Source: Chryseobacterium sp. (GTDB taxonomy: Bacteria; Bacteroidota; Bacteroidia; Flavobacteriales; Weeksellaceae). From it: a stretch of DNA of 64,000 bases. The notes under the pieces were generated by a model. It searched no databases. It saw only the letters and a program-made list of their open reading frames with translations, and was not told the origin of the DNA. This document shows positions 18,819-27,581 of this stretch, one piece after another (position 1 is the stretch's first letter; every line of letters starts with the position of its first letter). The stretch lies in NCBI RefSeq assembly GCF_019236175.1, contig NZ_JAFAJM010000003.1, forward strand, positions 62,001 through 126,000, given 5' to 3'. The translations under genes and the position numbers were made by a program.

Positions 18819-19667
18819 ATGAAACAGGAAGCTGTCTTTATATCTGATGATAGTCAAAAGCAGGTAATAAGACAATATGATCATTCGTTGGCTGATTTTA
18901 ACGGAAATATTCAGCAGAGGATTATTAATACAAATTTTGGAGAGACTCATGTTTTAGGCTATGGAGATCCGGCTAAGCCGAAGCTTGTCTTACTTCATGG
19001 TGCCAATTCGAATGCAACATCATGGCTGAAAGATTTTCCGGTGTACTCTAAAAATTATATGATCTATGCGGTTGATTGTATGGGTGAGCCCGGGAAAAGT
19101 GATGCTAACAGGTTGCCTTATGACGGTGAGGATTATGCTGATTGGCTGAATGAAGTTTTTCAGGAACTGAAAGTTGAAACTGCTGATATCGTAGGATTAT
19201 CTCAGGGAGGGTGGATTGCTGTAAAATTTGCTGTTAAATATTCCGGTAAGGCGGGAAAGCTTATTCTTCTTTCTCCTGCGGGAATTGTACCTACAAGCGG
19301 GAGTTTTATTTTTAAGGCTGTATTGTATTCTCTTTTGGGAAAATATGGAAAAAATAAAATCAATCAGCTGATTATTGGAAATCAAAAACCGGATCAGTCA
19401 GTCTTGGATTTTATGTCCTTGATGCAGCAGTCTGTGAATTCAAGAATGGATAAGGAGTATATTTTTTCTGATGATGAGTTGAAGAAAATTACAAATCCAA
19501 CTCTTTTTATAGGTGGGAAGTATGATGTTATCAGAGATTCTGAAAAAATAGAAACAAGATTACGGCATTTACTTCCGGATGTTGAGTCTTTTATTGATTC
19601 TGAAAAAGGGCATGTTTTGATAGGTCTTGCGGATAAGATAACGGCCTTTTTATCCGGATCTGAATAA
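18819..19667 (+). CDS. Alpha/beta hydrolase
   Basis: The 282-residue alpha/beta hydrolase has HGANSNATSW (oxyanion loop), the nucleophile elbow GLSQGG, an acidic residue in GGKYDVIRD and the catalytic His in SEKGHVL. The reading frame is open from 18774, but the ATG at 18819 follows an A-rich stretch and gives a normal N-terminus (MKQEAVFISDD), so it is preferred. No signal peptide is seen. It stands alone, convergent with the beta-barrel gene. Close family members are carboxylesterases or C-C hydrolases; the substrate cannot be read. Confidence 0.85.
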   Translation: MKQEAVFISDDSQKQVIRQYDHSLADFNGNIQQRIINTNFGETHVLGYGDPAKPKLVLLHGANSNATSWLKDFPVYSKNYMIYAVDCMGEPGKSDANRLPYDGEDYADWLNEVFQELKVETADIVGLSQGGWIAVKFAVKYSGKAGKLILLSPAGIVPTSGSFIFKAVLYSLLGKYGKNKINQLIIGNQKPDQSVLDFMSLMQQSVNSRMDKEYIFSDDELKKITNPTLFIGGKYDVIRDSEKIETRLRHLLPDVESFIDSEKGHVLIGLADKITAFLSGSE

Positions 19668-19731
19668 GAAAAATCTGTAAGCTTTATCCTGCCATTTTCT
19701 GTGAGATATGAACAGAAGCAGAATGGCAGGT

Positions 19732-20964
19732 TTAAAATACCTCTCCAATATTTACGAAGAAGCCATGGGAGTTGTCTTTTCCAAAACCGTAGTCAACACA
19801 AAGATTGGTATTGCTGTGTTTGTTGAGTTTAATTCGTACACCTAGTCCGTATCCGAGAAGTAGTTTTTTGTATTCATCGGAAAGATCGGCGGAGAAAGAC
19901 TGTACGTTGGCAAAAACAACACCTCCTAACAAGCCGTTTCTGGTGATAGCAAAACGGTATTCGTTTTCATAATAATACATGTTTCGTCCACGAAATCTAC
20001 TCTGAATATATCCTCGTCCTATGTTGTTCTGGTCGTCCCAGCCGGTACTTGGTAACATTAGGTATGGGGGTGCGTTTTTACTGGTATTCAGCCAGGCAAA
20101 TCCCCAAAATGCAAGTACATTCTCTGAAGATGCAGGAAACCGGATGTATTTTCTGGCATCAATCTGTAAAGATGACCAGTTGGTCTGGCTTCCCATAAAG
20201 GTAAAATTAGGGCGATAGGTGAGGCTTATGTATTCTCCGTTTTGAGGATTGATCTGATTGATTCTGTTGTCGAAAAGAGCTTTAACTGCAATACCGGAGG
20301 CTCTTTCAGATGATTGTAAATCACGGGTGAGAAGATGGCTGATCCTTTTTCCTAAAGAATCTGTAACTTTAATATTCCAGAATTGATCATAAAAAATACC
20401 ACCTCCTGCATAAAAGTTTTTTAAAATTTTGAACATTACCGACTGATGGAGCTTGACATATTCAAAGTTGACCGTATAAGCGGTATTGGAATTGGCTTCA
20501 ATTGATATTCTTTTTCCTCCCAATCCGTAAATTTCAGAAGGATAACTGAGGTACTTAAAATCACTGATGATGTTTATTTTATTTCCTTTTGTCCAGATAT
20601 TGGAATATAAAGGGAATATAATCTGCTTATACTGGGAGTAGGTAAAGCTTGTGCTGATGTTGGAAATTTTCTGATCTTTGGCTCCCTGCTGATAGAAGCC
20701 GATATTTCCGCTTACCACACCGGCAAAGCCCGTTTGTAAAGTATATCCGGCAGCCGGAATAAATGACCAGTTGAATTTTTTTCCTGCTCTTACAGTGTCT
20801 GCATTGTTTTTTTTATGCAGTATTCTGTGAAGAACATCTACAATGTCTTTTTGTGGTACTTCAGTTGTATGTATGGTATCACTTAATTGTTGTGGCGGGT
20901 TTATCTGAGCCTTACAAAAAAGAGAAAAAGTAATAATAAAAAAACAAATGAAGATTCTTTTCAT
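19732..20964 (-). CDS. BamA/Omp85-like outer membrane barrel protein
   Basis: The protein of about 410 residues has a signal peptide (MKRIFICFFIITFSLFCKAQ) and a C-terminal bacterial surface antigen (D15/Omp85) barrel. Features of that barrel are the lid-loop-like segment GRGYIQSRFRGRN near residue 325, many alternating aromatic strands, and a final strand ending in Phe (GFFVNIGEVF). It is shorter than BamA and shows no clear POTRA domains before the barrel; the first 100 residues are low-complexity or unassigned. Such short Omp85-like proteins are common in Bacteroidota and are usually of unknown function. The start at 20964 is chosen over 20985 because it gives the clean signal peptide. Confidence 0.78.
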   Translation of the reverse strand: MKRIFICFFIITFSLFCKAQINPPQQLSDTIHTTEVPQKDIVDVLHRILHKKNNADTVRAGKKFNWSFIPAAGYTLQTGFAGVVSGNIGFYQQGAKDQKISNISTSFTYSQYKQIIFPLYSNIWTKGNKINIISDFKYLSYPSEIYGLGGKRISIEANSNTAYTVNFEYVKLHQSVMFKILKNFYAGGGIFYDQFWNIKVTDSLGKRISHLLTRDLQSSERASGIAVKALFDNRINQINPQNGEYISLTYRPNFTFMGSQTNWSSLQIDARKYIRFPASSENVLAFWGFAWLNTSKNAPPYLMLPSTGWDDQNNIGRGYIQSRFRGRNMYYYENEYRFAITRNGLLGGVVFANVQSFSADLSDEYKKLLLGYGLGVRIKLNKHSNTNLCVDYGFGKDNSHGFFVNIGEVF

Positions 20965-21192
20965 TGTTATGAATTTACCCGACAATATTACATATAAATT
21001 CTTATGTTTTTAATAAATAGTTTGATCCTTATTGTGTTATGATGAAAGATTTTTCTTATTGCCTGTTTTCCAGTGTTTTATAATATTTACTATTTAAAAA
21101 AATGCTACTGACAAACTGTTGTCACTAATTCTTTTTAAATTTACTTAACCTCCCGGAATAAAGGAATATTAAACATCTGAAAATAATCTGAT

Positions 21193-21777
21193 ATGAAAAC
21201 AATAATTGAAAGACAGCGTATTTATCTGAATGCAAAAGAAGAGTGGCAAGAGTGGCTGGAGCGGAATCATCAGTCTGAGCAATCAGTCTGGCTTGTTTGT
21301 AATACCATGAAATCGGGCTTGCCTTCAGTAAGCTGGAGTGAACTGGTTGACATAGCACTTTGTTTCGGTTGGATTGACAGTACAAGAAGAACCGTTGATA
21401 AGAATTCTTTCATGCAATTGTTTAGTAAACGGAAATCTAACAGCACCTGGTCAAGAATTAATAAAGAGAAAGTTCAAAGACTGATCAGGAATGGTCTTAT
21501 GATGCCCGCTGGGTATAATGTGATCAGAATAGCAAAACAAAATGGTTCATGGACGATTCTTGATCAAGTTGAAAAGCTGATCATTCCGGAAGATATGAAT
21601 GAAGAATTTAAAAATCATAGCGGCTCAAGAGATTACTTTTTAAGCCTGAGTGTTTCATTAAAAAAGATGATGTTACAATGGATTACTATGGCTAAGCGTC
21701 CTGAAACCCGAAAAAGACGTATTGAGGAAATTGTGATCAATGCCGGAAAAAGAATGAAACCTGAAAGATTTGTATAA
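21193..21777 (+). CDS. YdeI/OmpD-associated family protein
   Basis: The 194-residue protein matches the YdeI (bacteriocin-protection, OmpD-associated) family: an N-terminal half with EEWQEWLERNH, WLVCNTMKSG and LCFGWIDSTRR, followed by WSRINKEKVQRLIRNGLM, and a C-terminal helical region (WITMAKRPETRKRRIEEIV) typical of this family. It has no signal peptide. Enterobacterial members affect resistance to antimicrobial peptides, but the biochemical role is not settled. It is a single-gene unit followed by a terminator shared with the convergent gene. Confidence 0.8.
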   Translation: MKTIIERQRIYLNAKEEWQEWLERNHQSEQSVWLVCNTMKSGLPSVSWSELVDIALCFGWIDSTRRTVDKNSFMQLFSKRKSNSTWSRINKEKVQRLIRNGLMMPAGYNVIRIAKQNGSWTILDQVEKLIIPEDMNEEFKNHSGSRDYFLSLSVSLKKMMLQWITMAKRPETRKRRIEEIVINAGKRMKPERFV

Positions 21778-21825
21778 AATGAAAATGGCTTGGCGTCACC
21801 GTATTGCAATTTTTTAGGATGTTGA

Positions 21826-21862
21826 AAAAACCGTCTTCTGCTGATAAGTTGAGACGGTTTTT
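21826..21862. terminator. Bidirectional terminator between convergent genes
   Basis: Arms AAACCGTCT and AGACGGTTT (828-836 and 852-860 within 21 kb) enclose a 15-base loop, with an A-run before and a T-run after. It can therefore end transcription from both the YdeI gene and the convergent WXXGXW gene. Confidence 0.75.
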
Positions 21863-21894
21863 ATATTATTTAAGGTATAAGAAGATAAACGGGT

Positions 21895-22752
21895 TTATCT
21901 TCTTCCTCGGCCGCCTCCGCTTCTCATTCCTCCCATTCTCATTTCTCTTCCTCTTTCATCGAATCCCTGTCCGCCGGGGAAATTCATACTATGGATAGCA
22001 GGTCCGGAATTATTATGGAATTGATTCGTATTGTTTCCCATATTTCTTTCATGATCCATCTGTTCTTTACTCGCAGAAATCCGATTATCCCGCATTCCGT
22101 CCATTTCATCTTTATTGGGATGATAATTAACTCCTTTATCCCCGTTAAAACTCATTCGGTTGGTATTGACGATGTTGACTTTATTGATATAGGTATTGTG
22201 AACATTTTTATCTACCCGCCAGACTGAAGTGTTATACATGAAATGTCCTCTGTCCCATCTGCCACCATAAAAACCGTTTCCGAAATATCCGAATCCGTAA
22301 TTTATTCCTCCGTAATAGCCTACTCTTGAACCCCAGTATCCGGGATGCCATCCGTAAAAGCCATCATAGAACGCCCAATATCCCGGTGTCCATAATAAAT
22401 CGATGGCCGGGGGGAGTACCCAGACTCCGGCTACCCAGTAATACCCACCCGTGGCCCATGCCCAATAGCCTGGAGTCCACAAATAGCCGTCGCCGGGACA
22501 TGGAGGTTGTACATAATCCGGTAACGGAGGCGGAGCTAGTTCTGTTCTTACACTTATGGAAGCCCGGTCATCTATATAACCGGTATTCTGTCCAAAAACT
22601 GAAGCCGTTGCAAATAAAGTTATTATTGCAATGACCAGTAGTTTTTTCAGCTTAAAATAAAAATTTTCATGAAGAAGATCATTATTTTTAAATTCATTAA
22701 TTTCTTTCATCAGGAATAGTTTCTCATGAAAGGAAGATTCTTTGTTTTTCAT
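21895..22752 (-). CDS. WXXGXW-repeat exported protein
   Basis: The 285-residue protein has a long n-region followed by a hydrophobic signal segment (LLVIAIITLFATASVFGQ, about residues 37-54). It then has several YxWxPGYW units (DGYLWTPGYWAW, YYWVAGVWVLP, DLLWTPGYWAF, YGWHPGYWG) and a Gly/Tyr-rich stretch, and ends in a Met/Gly/Arg-rich tail. The YXWGXW/WXXGXW repeat family is widespread among exported proteins of Gram-negative bacteria, function unknown. A shorter start near 22710 (MKEINEF) would also keep the signal segment. The basic Gly-Arg tail is unusual for a surface protein and might bind anionic polymers; that is speculation. Confidence 0.8.
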   Translation of the reverse strand: MKNKESSFHEKLFLMKEINEFKNNDLLHENFYFKLKKLLVIAIITLFATASVFGQNTGYIDDRASISVRTELAPPPLPDYVQPPCPGDGYLWTPGYWAWATGGYYWVAGVWVLPPAIDLLWTPGYWAFYDGFYGWHPGYWGSRVGYYGGINYGFGYFGNGFYGGRWDRGHFMYNTSVWRVDKNVHNTYINKVNIVNTNRMSFNGDKGVNYHPNKDEMDGMRDNRISASKEQMDHERNMGNNTNQFHNNSGPAIHSMNFPGGQGFDERGREMRMGGMRSGGGRGRR

Positions 22753-23162
22753 AAAAAAAGATTTAAAAATTGATGAATAAAAATATACCTCCGGGAGGTT
22801 ATAAATAAAATGCGATTTAAAAGCTAAAAAGTATGATTTTACGCTATTAATGATTTAATGTATCTTTAATAAACTAAAAACTTGAAGAGTCAGTTTTCTC
22901 TTTTATTAATAACATTCTTTCTCTATAATCTGTTATATCAACGGATATAACAAAAAAATATAGGTCAATCATATTGATTAAAACTCAGTGAAAATGACAA
23001 TATAAAGTATTGACAGTACAGTTGTTATGGTATGCAATATAGTGAAAAAAACATAAAGGAACAATAGGTGTAACGTTAATTGTAACACAAAGAATGGAGT
23101 CGTGAAGTAAGAAGAAAAAAGTTGATGATTTCGGGAAACGTATCATTTTTCAGAGAATGGAT
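22753..23162. other. Intergenic stretch, no gene seen
   Basis: About 410 AT-rich bases lie between two minus-strand genes. No ORF with coding character, strong hairpin or complete promoter was recognised; it presumably carries the promoter of the WXXGXW gene. Confidence 0.5.
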
Positions 23163-24044
23163 TCACTTTAGCCAGATATCTCCTTTTTCAATGGGATTAT
23201 CATGACTTTTCAGCCAATTCCATATCTCCTGATTGATCGCTTCAGCGGCTTCGTTGTCAGTTCGCGGAAGACCACCGTTGTAACTGATGCTTATTCCCAT
23301 TTTTTCTTTATTGAAGCCGGCCATCGACTGTCTGAACGAGGCCGCCGGATCTTTTGCTGTATTTTCCTTTAATTTCATCAGTTCCTTTGTATTAACTGCA
23401 ATGGCTTTGGGAAGAATCAAATTTGATGATGGTGCAGACTTTTGTAAACCTCTCAGGGTATAAGTATAATCTCCATCAACAGATGAAATTTCAAGGATCA
23501 GGCCCGGAAGCCCCCTGAACTTGTAAGGGCCGTCAGTTAATGGGATTTCAGAAGAATACCAGGCAATCCATTTTCTGCCGGCAAATTCAATACTGGCATT
23601 TTTACATTCGTATTTTAATATTTTTTTTGTACCCGGAAGTAAGGTCCATGTAGTGTTAAACTGATACGGAACCTTATATAAATTTCTCATCACGGACTCG
23701 ATACTGAGGTATGAATTTTCTGCCGGGTTTTTAATTATTTTTCCGTAAAAAGAGTATGGAATTAATTTTTGTTCCAGATTGCTGATAAAGGAGGAGCTTG
23801 GATTGGGCTCAGAATTGATCGCTCTGTAAATTGAATCATTTACAGTTTTACCCCGGCTCTGAAAGATGGATTTCTGACTTTTTGCATCAATAGTGAGCAG
23901 CATATCCTCTTTTCTGACCGTGGTATCATTTGACGCGGATCTGTACTTTAACTCATAAAAAACATGGATGTTCTGCGCATGATAAAAATGAGCATATGCG
24001 ATGAAAAGAACTGTGTATATGATTTTAAAAATTATTTTTCCCAT
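23163..24044 (-). CDS. GLPGLI family exported protein (second of pair)
   Basis: The 293-residue protein has a signal peptide (IIYTVLFIAYAHFYHAQ) and the family-defining segment near residue 175, GPYKFRGLPGLILEI, preceded by the WIAWYSSEIP strand. GLPGLI proteins are Bacteroidota-specific exported proteins with no established function. Its start overlaps the end of the preceding GLPGLI gene by 13 bases, so the two are co-translated. The two proteins share the same order of motifs (WYTP/WYSS, GPWKF/GPYKF) but are quite divergent, as expected of an old tandem duplication or a heterodimeric pair. Confidence 0.85.
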   Translation of the reverse strand: MGKIIFKIIYTVLFIAYAHFYHAQNIHVFYELKYRSASNDTTVRKEDMLLTIDAKSQKSIFQSRGKTVNDSIYRAINSEPNPSSSFISNLEQKLIPYSFYGKIIKNPAENSYLSIESVMRNLYKVPYQFNTTWTLLPGTKKILKYECKNASIEFAGRKWIAWYSSEIPLTDGPYKFRGLPGLILEISSVDGDYTYTLRGLQKSAPSSNLILPKAIAVNTKELMKLKENTAKDPAASFRQSMAGFNKEKMGISISYNGGLPRTDNEAAEAINQEIWNWLKSHDNPIEKGDIWLK

Positions 24045-24778
24045 TCAAATTTTATTTCGAGACCGTTTCTCGGCTGTTCAACAATTTTATTATTGGGGTT
24101 TTGCTGTAAAGCTTTTTCTAAAGCAGGGGACAGGGCATATCGCAGCTTAGGATAATCTTTGTAAGGTAAAGGGTCTCCTTTGTAGTCATTAAAAGGGTTT
24201 TTAATGGGCTGAGTATAGTGTTCAGAGCTTTTTAGCTGCCAAATGAAATCTTTGCTTTCATCATAGATTTCGACAGCTAATCCGGGAAGATTGTCAAATT
24301 TCCACGGACCTGTTTTTACAAGGCTTTCAGGGGTGTACCACACCGTGTAATTTCGACCTCTAAAGAAAGTGACTGCCTTATGAAGGGTAGTACCGTTAAG
24401 GGTTTTGGTTTCATTTAATAATTGCCATTTCATAGCGGGGGAATCTTCTAAAATGTAATTTTTCCCCTGAATGTTGTCCTGAATAATTACCCGATTTTCT
24501 GAATTTGAATAGAGTATGTATTGAAAGCTTTTATCGGAAATAATAATAAAAGAACCGGTTTCAAACTCTGTCGTGTTCTTGGTTTTATCTTTGATCCCAA
24601 AATCGGCAGTATAAAGTTTGGTTCTGTTTTTTGCATCATAAAATAAAACTCCCGGAAACTCAAAAGAGGTTCCTGCGGAATTATTTTTAACTGTAAAAAC
24701 ATAGTTTTCTTTGAATTTTTGTGCAGAGGTAGTACAAAAAAAGAAAATGACAATCAATGGAATTATTCTTATAATCAT
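24032..24778 (-). CDS. GLPGLI family exported protein (first of pair)
   Basis: The 248-residue protein has a short signal peptide (IIPLIVIFFFCTTSAQ) and the GLPGLI signature in variant form, GPWKFDNLPGLAVEIYD near residue 160, after the strand NYTVWYTPESL. Function is unknown for the whole family. It lies 67 bases after the short secreted peptide gene, with a strong hairpin between them, and overlaps the next GLPGLI gene, so peptide and two GLPGLI proteins probably form one transcription unit with reduced read-through into the larger genes. Confidence 0.85.
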   Translation of the reverse strand: MIIRIIPLIVIFFFCTTSAQKFKENYVFTVKNNSAGTSFEFPGVLFYDAKNRTKLYTADFGIKDKTKNTTEFETGSFIIISDKSFQYILYSNSENRVIIQDNIQGKNYILEDSPAMKWQLLNETKTLNGTTLHKAVTFFRGRNYTVWYTPESLVKTGPWKFDNLPGLAVEIYDESKDFIWQLKSSEHYTQPIKNPFNDYKGDPLPYKDYPKLRYALSPALEKALQQNPNNKIVEQPRNGLEIKFEWEK

Positions 24779-24803
24779 ATATTTTCAGTGACAGGTTATT
24801 AAT

Positions 24804-24830
24804 AATCCCGGGATAGCAATTCCCGGGATT
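24804..24830 (-). terminator. Hairpin between peptide gene and GLPGLI pair
   Basis: Ten-bp perfect arms (AATCCCGGGA/TCCCGGGATT) enclose a 7-base loop, with only a weak T-rich tail on the minus strand. It looks like a partial terminator or mRNA-stabilising element after the peptide ORF rather than a full stop. Confidence 0.6.
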
Positions 24831-24845
24831 ATGCTTTAATTTTAA

Positions 24846-25115
24846 TTAGTTCAGACCTGAAGATGCTTCAGAAAGCATATCCTGTGCTTTTTGGTTACAT
24901 GCTGACTCAGATTCTACATAAGAATAGGAATAGCTAACCAGGGTCTGGGAGCCATCACCATTGATACGGTAGACTTTTATCTCGCACCATCCTCCATAAT
25001 ACTTCACTTCACTTGTCATTTTGGCTGTGGATATTGCCGTTGTAGCTGATGCAGTCATGTTTGCGCTCATTAGTCCTGTAAATCCAAGAGCTAAAGCAAA
25101 AAATAGTTTTTTCAT
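24846..25115 (-). CDS. Short secreted peptide precursor, two Cys
   Basis: The 89-residue protein has a clear signal peptide (MKKLFFALALGFTGLMSA, then a Thr/Ala-rich stretch to about residue 30). The mature part of roughly 55 residues contains two Cys (GGWCEIKVYRIN and ESACNQKAQ) and Tyr/Ser-rich SYSYSYVESES. It is not recognised. The two Cys could form a disulfide in the periplasm. It is the first gene before a hairpin and a GLPGLI pair, the same layout as the other short peptide gene 1.5 kb away. It could be an exported structural, signalling or toxin-like peptide; no function is claimed. Confidence 0.7.
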   Translation of the reverse strand: MKKLFFALALGFTGLMSANMTASATTAISTAKMTSEVKYYGGWCEIKVYRINGDGSQTLVSYSYSYVESESACNQKAQDMLSEASSGLN

Positions 25116-25325
25116 AACAAAATTATGCGTTTCCTAATTAAGTGGTAATAAGCCAGGTGGAAACTTTTTCCCGGCTCCCTTAATAAATAAACTTGATTTG
25201 ATTGTATTTAAGCCCTTTGGCCGTACTGCGCACTACGTCTTGGGGGGTAAATCGTGTTTGAAAAAATAAAAAAGATGGAAGCTGCTGAAATTAAAAATTG
25301 AAATACAGGTGTTTTTTCGGTTCTT

Positions 25326-25772
25326 TTATTTTTTCATGGGTTTGCTTCTGTACCCGATGACCTCTATAACCCTTTTGTACGGATAAAAAGTACCATAAAG
25401 AATGACTTTTTTTGAAAAATATCCGCGTTCTTTGGAAAGGTCAATACTGAGTTTGAGAGTATCTTTTTGTCCTGGTAAGAGCGTCTTTTTATAGTCATGT
25501 ACTCCTGTGCAGTCACATGTCGTTTTAAGAAACAGGTCATTGATCGTCTTAGTTCCGGAATTGTAAACAGGAACGTCAATTTTTACAACAGAAGATCTGA
25601 TCGTATCTACATCATAAAAGCTGTTGAGTTGAATTTTACCCAGCTGTGATTTGTCGTACTTTTCGTATTTTTTCATTTCCTGATCTTCACTGAGGTGGAT
25701 AACAGGTTTAGGGGTTTTATTGCATGATAATACCGTTGCAATCGTTATAAATAATAATAAATAAATCCTCAT
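25326..25772 (-). CDS. DUF1573 lipoprotein
   Basis: The 148-residue protein has a lipoprotein signal (TIATVLSCNK, lipobox Cys near residue 17) and one DUF1573 immunoglobulin-like domain. The usual signature is seen as VYNSGTKTINDLFLKTTCDCTGVH, then LLPGQKDTLKLSID. DUF1573 proteins of Bacteroidota are envelope proteins of unknown role, often next to small exported peptides. Its ATG overlaps the stop of the preceding gene (ATGA), so the two are translationally coupled. Confidence 0.85.
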   Translation of the reverse strand: MRIYLLLFITIATVLSCNKTPKPVIHLSEDQEMKKYEKYDKSQLGKIQLNSFYDVDTIRSSVVKIDVPVYNSGTKTINDLFLKTTCDCTGVHDYKKTLLPGQKDTLKLSIDLSKERGYFSKKVILYGTFYPYKRVIEVIGYRSKPMKK

Positions 25773-26338
25773 TTTACTTTTAAATAAATATCCACTTTTC
25801 TGAATTGTTCCTGAAGGAAGGCGTTTTCATTCATAAAAAGACTCCAGCTATTTGATTGACGTATATAGGTGGAAGGATTGTTTACCGTTCCTGTAAAGAC
25901 ATAGATACCTTCATTGTCTTTTCGCGGTCCGTACTCAAATCCTATAAAAATTCCATCTTTTCTGAATAGATTATTGATTTCGTTAAAACTGATCTTATTA
26001 GCTTCTTCTTTAGGATCCAGATTGATTTTTTTTGAATAGATCTCTTCAGACGGCAAATGATCCTTTTGAGAATAAACTTTGATGATAATCGTGTTTTTTT
26101 CGGCAGATAGATTGGCTATTCTAAAAGAGATTTCTTTAATCTTATGATCTTCACCTTCAGGGTTAGGGATAAAGGTAACCAGCTCTTCTTTTTCTTTAAG
26201 AAGCCATTTAACCTTGAGCTTTTTTTCAGTCTTGGTCGTTTTATTTTTTGTGATAACAATTTCCGGGATTTCTGTTGAAGACTGAGAATACAGATAAGTA
26301 TTCATTGTAATCATCAGAAGGCAAATTACCTGTTTCAT
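25769..26338 (-). CDS. Exported protein of unknown function
   Basis: The protein of about 189 residues has a signal peptide (MKQVICLLMITMNTYLYSQ). The ATG at 26338 is preferred over the longer frame from 26383, because the longer version would translate through the hairpin. The mature part is Lys/Glu-rich, starts with STEIPEIVITKNK, and looks like a beta-rich domain (ISFRIANLSAEKNTIIIKVYS, FIGFEYGPR) ending in RKVDIYLKVK. The family was not recognised. It is coupled to the DUF1573 lipoprotein downstream and follows the Cys-rich peptide gene upstream, so the three may act together in the envelope. Confidence 0.7.
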   Translation of the reverse strand: MKQVICLLMITMNTYLYSQSSTEIPEIVITKNKTTKTEKKLKVKWLLKEKEELVTFIPNPEGEDHKIKEISFRIANLSAEKNTIIIKVYSQKDHLPSEEIYSKKINLDPKEEANKISFNEINNLFRKDGIFIGFEYGPRKDNEGIYVFTGTVNNPSTYIRQSNSWSLFMNENAFLQEQFRKVDIYLKVK

Positions 26339-26356
26339 CGAATTATTAGTTTTAAA

Positions 26357-26383
26357 TTGAGGGACCTTTTTTTGATCCCTCAA
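26357..26383 (-). terminator. Hairpin between Cys-rich peptide gene and next gene
   Basis: Arms TTGAGGGA and TCCCTCAA enclose an 11-base A-rich loop (minus strand) and are followed by only a short T-run. It is placed like the hairpin at 24.8 kb: right after a short peptide ORF and just before the start of a larger exported protein gene. Confidence 0.6.
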
Positions 26384-26404
26384 TGTAAAATTATCACATT
26401 TTAT

Positions 26405-26623
26405 TTAGTTACATTGTACATCGTAACTATTTTCCATCCATAAAACATAATGGGTTCTTGTACAGCACGTCAGATATTCGTTTCCGGAGCAGTTCCAGTC
26501 TGACCAACCCCAGAATTTTCTACCCGTTGAATCTGATGATCCTGCTTCTGATGACGCCTCAAAGGACATCACTGACGCTAATGACAAAATACCGAATGCT
26601 GCGATAAATAATTTTTTTTTCAT
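26405..26623 (-). CDS. Short Cys-rich secreted peptide precursor
   Basis: The 72-residue protein has a signal peptide (MKKKLFIAAFGILSLASVMS) and a mature part of about 50 residues with four Cys (NCSGNEYLTCC and DVQCN), rich in Trp and Tyr. The general form resembles the NVEALA-type short exported peptides of Bacteroidota, which also occur near DUF1573 proteins, but the NVEALA motif itself is absent. It is first in a unit with a hairpin, an unknown exported protein and a DUF1573 lipoprotein. Disulfide bonding is likely; function is unknown. Confidence 0.72.
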   Translation of the reverse strand: MKKKLFIAAFGILSLASVMSFEASSEAGSSDSTGRKFWGWSDWNCSGNEYLTCCTRTHYVLWMENSYDVQCN

Positions 26624-26930
26624 GGTTAAAAGTTTTTAGTTTTAAAAAATAATATTAATTACACTATTTATAATTCGCTTCCATGTGATATCAGGCATCT
26701 TCACGAATTGTAATTCATCATGTTTTTAAATTCTTTTAATGAGAGTCATTCCATGTTGGTTTTCATCTGTTTAAAAGGACCGACTGATGTTCTGTCTGAG
26801 ACAAATATGTTGGAAATTACGGAAATAATAAAATGATTAATTTATAGATTTAAGAATTTATAGTCTAAATTTAAGAATACAGGAATGCAAATACATACAG
26901 TCATTCAACTTATTTAAACCTTTAAGCGGA
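26624..26930. other. Intergenic stretch, no gene seen
   Basis: These 307 AT-rich bases lie upstream of the Cys-rich peptide gene. It must hold the promoter of that unit, but no complete TTG/TAnnTTTG pair was found. Confidence 0.45.
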
Positions 26931-27581
26931 TTATTTTTTTAAATAATTGCTAACGGTGGTTCCTGTTCTTTTTTTGAATGCCATGGCAAATGCCTGTTCA
27001 TTATTGTAGCCCAATTCTTCTGCAATAAAAGGTATTTTATAAGACCTGAATTTTTGATCTTCTGCCAGTCTGCCGATCGCATAATCTATACGTAAATCAT
27101 TCAGGTATGTCGCAAAATTTTTTGCTTTATAAATATTGATGACTTCCGACAGGTACCGGGAATTGGTTTTTATTTGCTTGGCCAGACTGTCCAATGTGAT
27201 CCCTTTCTTAAGAAAAAGCTCTTTAGCTTCAAAAGAATGAAGTTCTTTCAGAATATCATTCGCGACTTCTTCTGAAGTAACTCTGTTTATTTTATTTTGT
27301 CCGTCGGCGGATTGTACCGGATTGGTAAGTCGATCCTGAAAATCCTCTTTTTTATTGTTTTCGGTTTCAGCTTTTTTATAAATGGAATGGAGGTGATCCT
27401 GGGTAATTTTCGGGTGTTTTTTTTCGGATCTTTTTGATTTAAAATACAGCCGGATTATTAGTAGAAGCGCAATTGCCAAAGCTCCTTTATAGAATTGCTT
27501 TTCCAGATGATGATCCACATGGTATTGCCCATACAGTAATCCGGAGAAAACAAATACAAGAAAACAAAATTTTAATTTCAT
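26931..27581 (-). CDS. Short membrane-anchored AraC-type regulator
   Basis: The 216-residue protein has an N-terminal signal or membrane segment (FCFLVFVFSGLLYGQ), a second membrane segment (GALAIALLLIIRLYF, about residues 33-47), a charged linker, and a C-terminal AraC-type double helix-turn-helix (about 115-216; LDSLAKQIKTNSRYLSEVINIYK and IPFIAEELGYNNEQAFAMAFKKRTG). Related Bacteroidota proteins usually have several hundred residues of TPR repeats before the membrane segment; here only about 14 residues separate the two segments, so the sensor is missing. It probably regulates the adjacent secreted-peptide units; that is inferred from position only. Confidence 0.8.
   Translation of the reverse strand: MKLKFCFLVFVFSGLLYGQYHVDHHLEKQFYKGALAIALLLIIRLYFKSKRSEKKHPKITQDHLHSIYKKAETENNKKEDFQDRLTNPVQSADGQNKINRVTSEEVANDILKELHSFEAKELFLKKGITLDSLAKQIKTNSRYLSEVINIYKAKNFATYLNDLRIDYAIGRLAEDQKFRSYKIPFIAEELGYNNEQAFAMAFKKRTGTTVSNYLKK

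Noticed and set aside
25118..25125. TAATTTTG (minus strand) as promoter for the two-Cys peptide gene
   Set aside because: It is only 2 bases from the ATG and no -33 element is seen; in AT-rich DNA this is likely chance.
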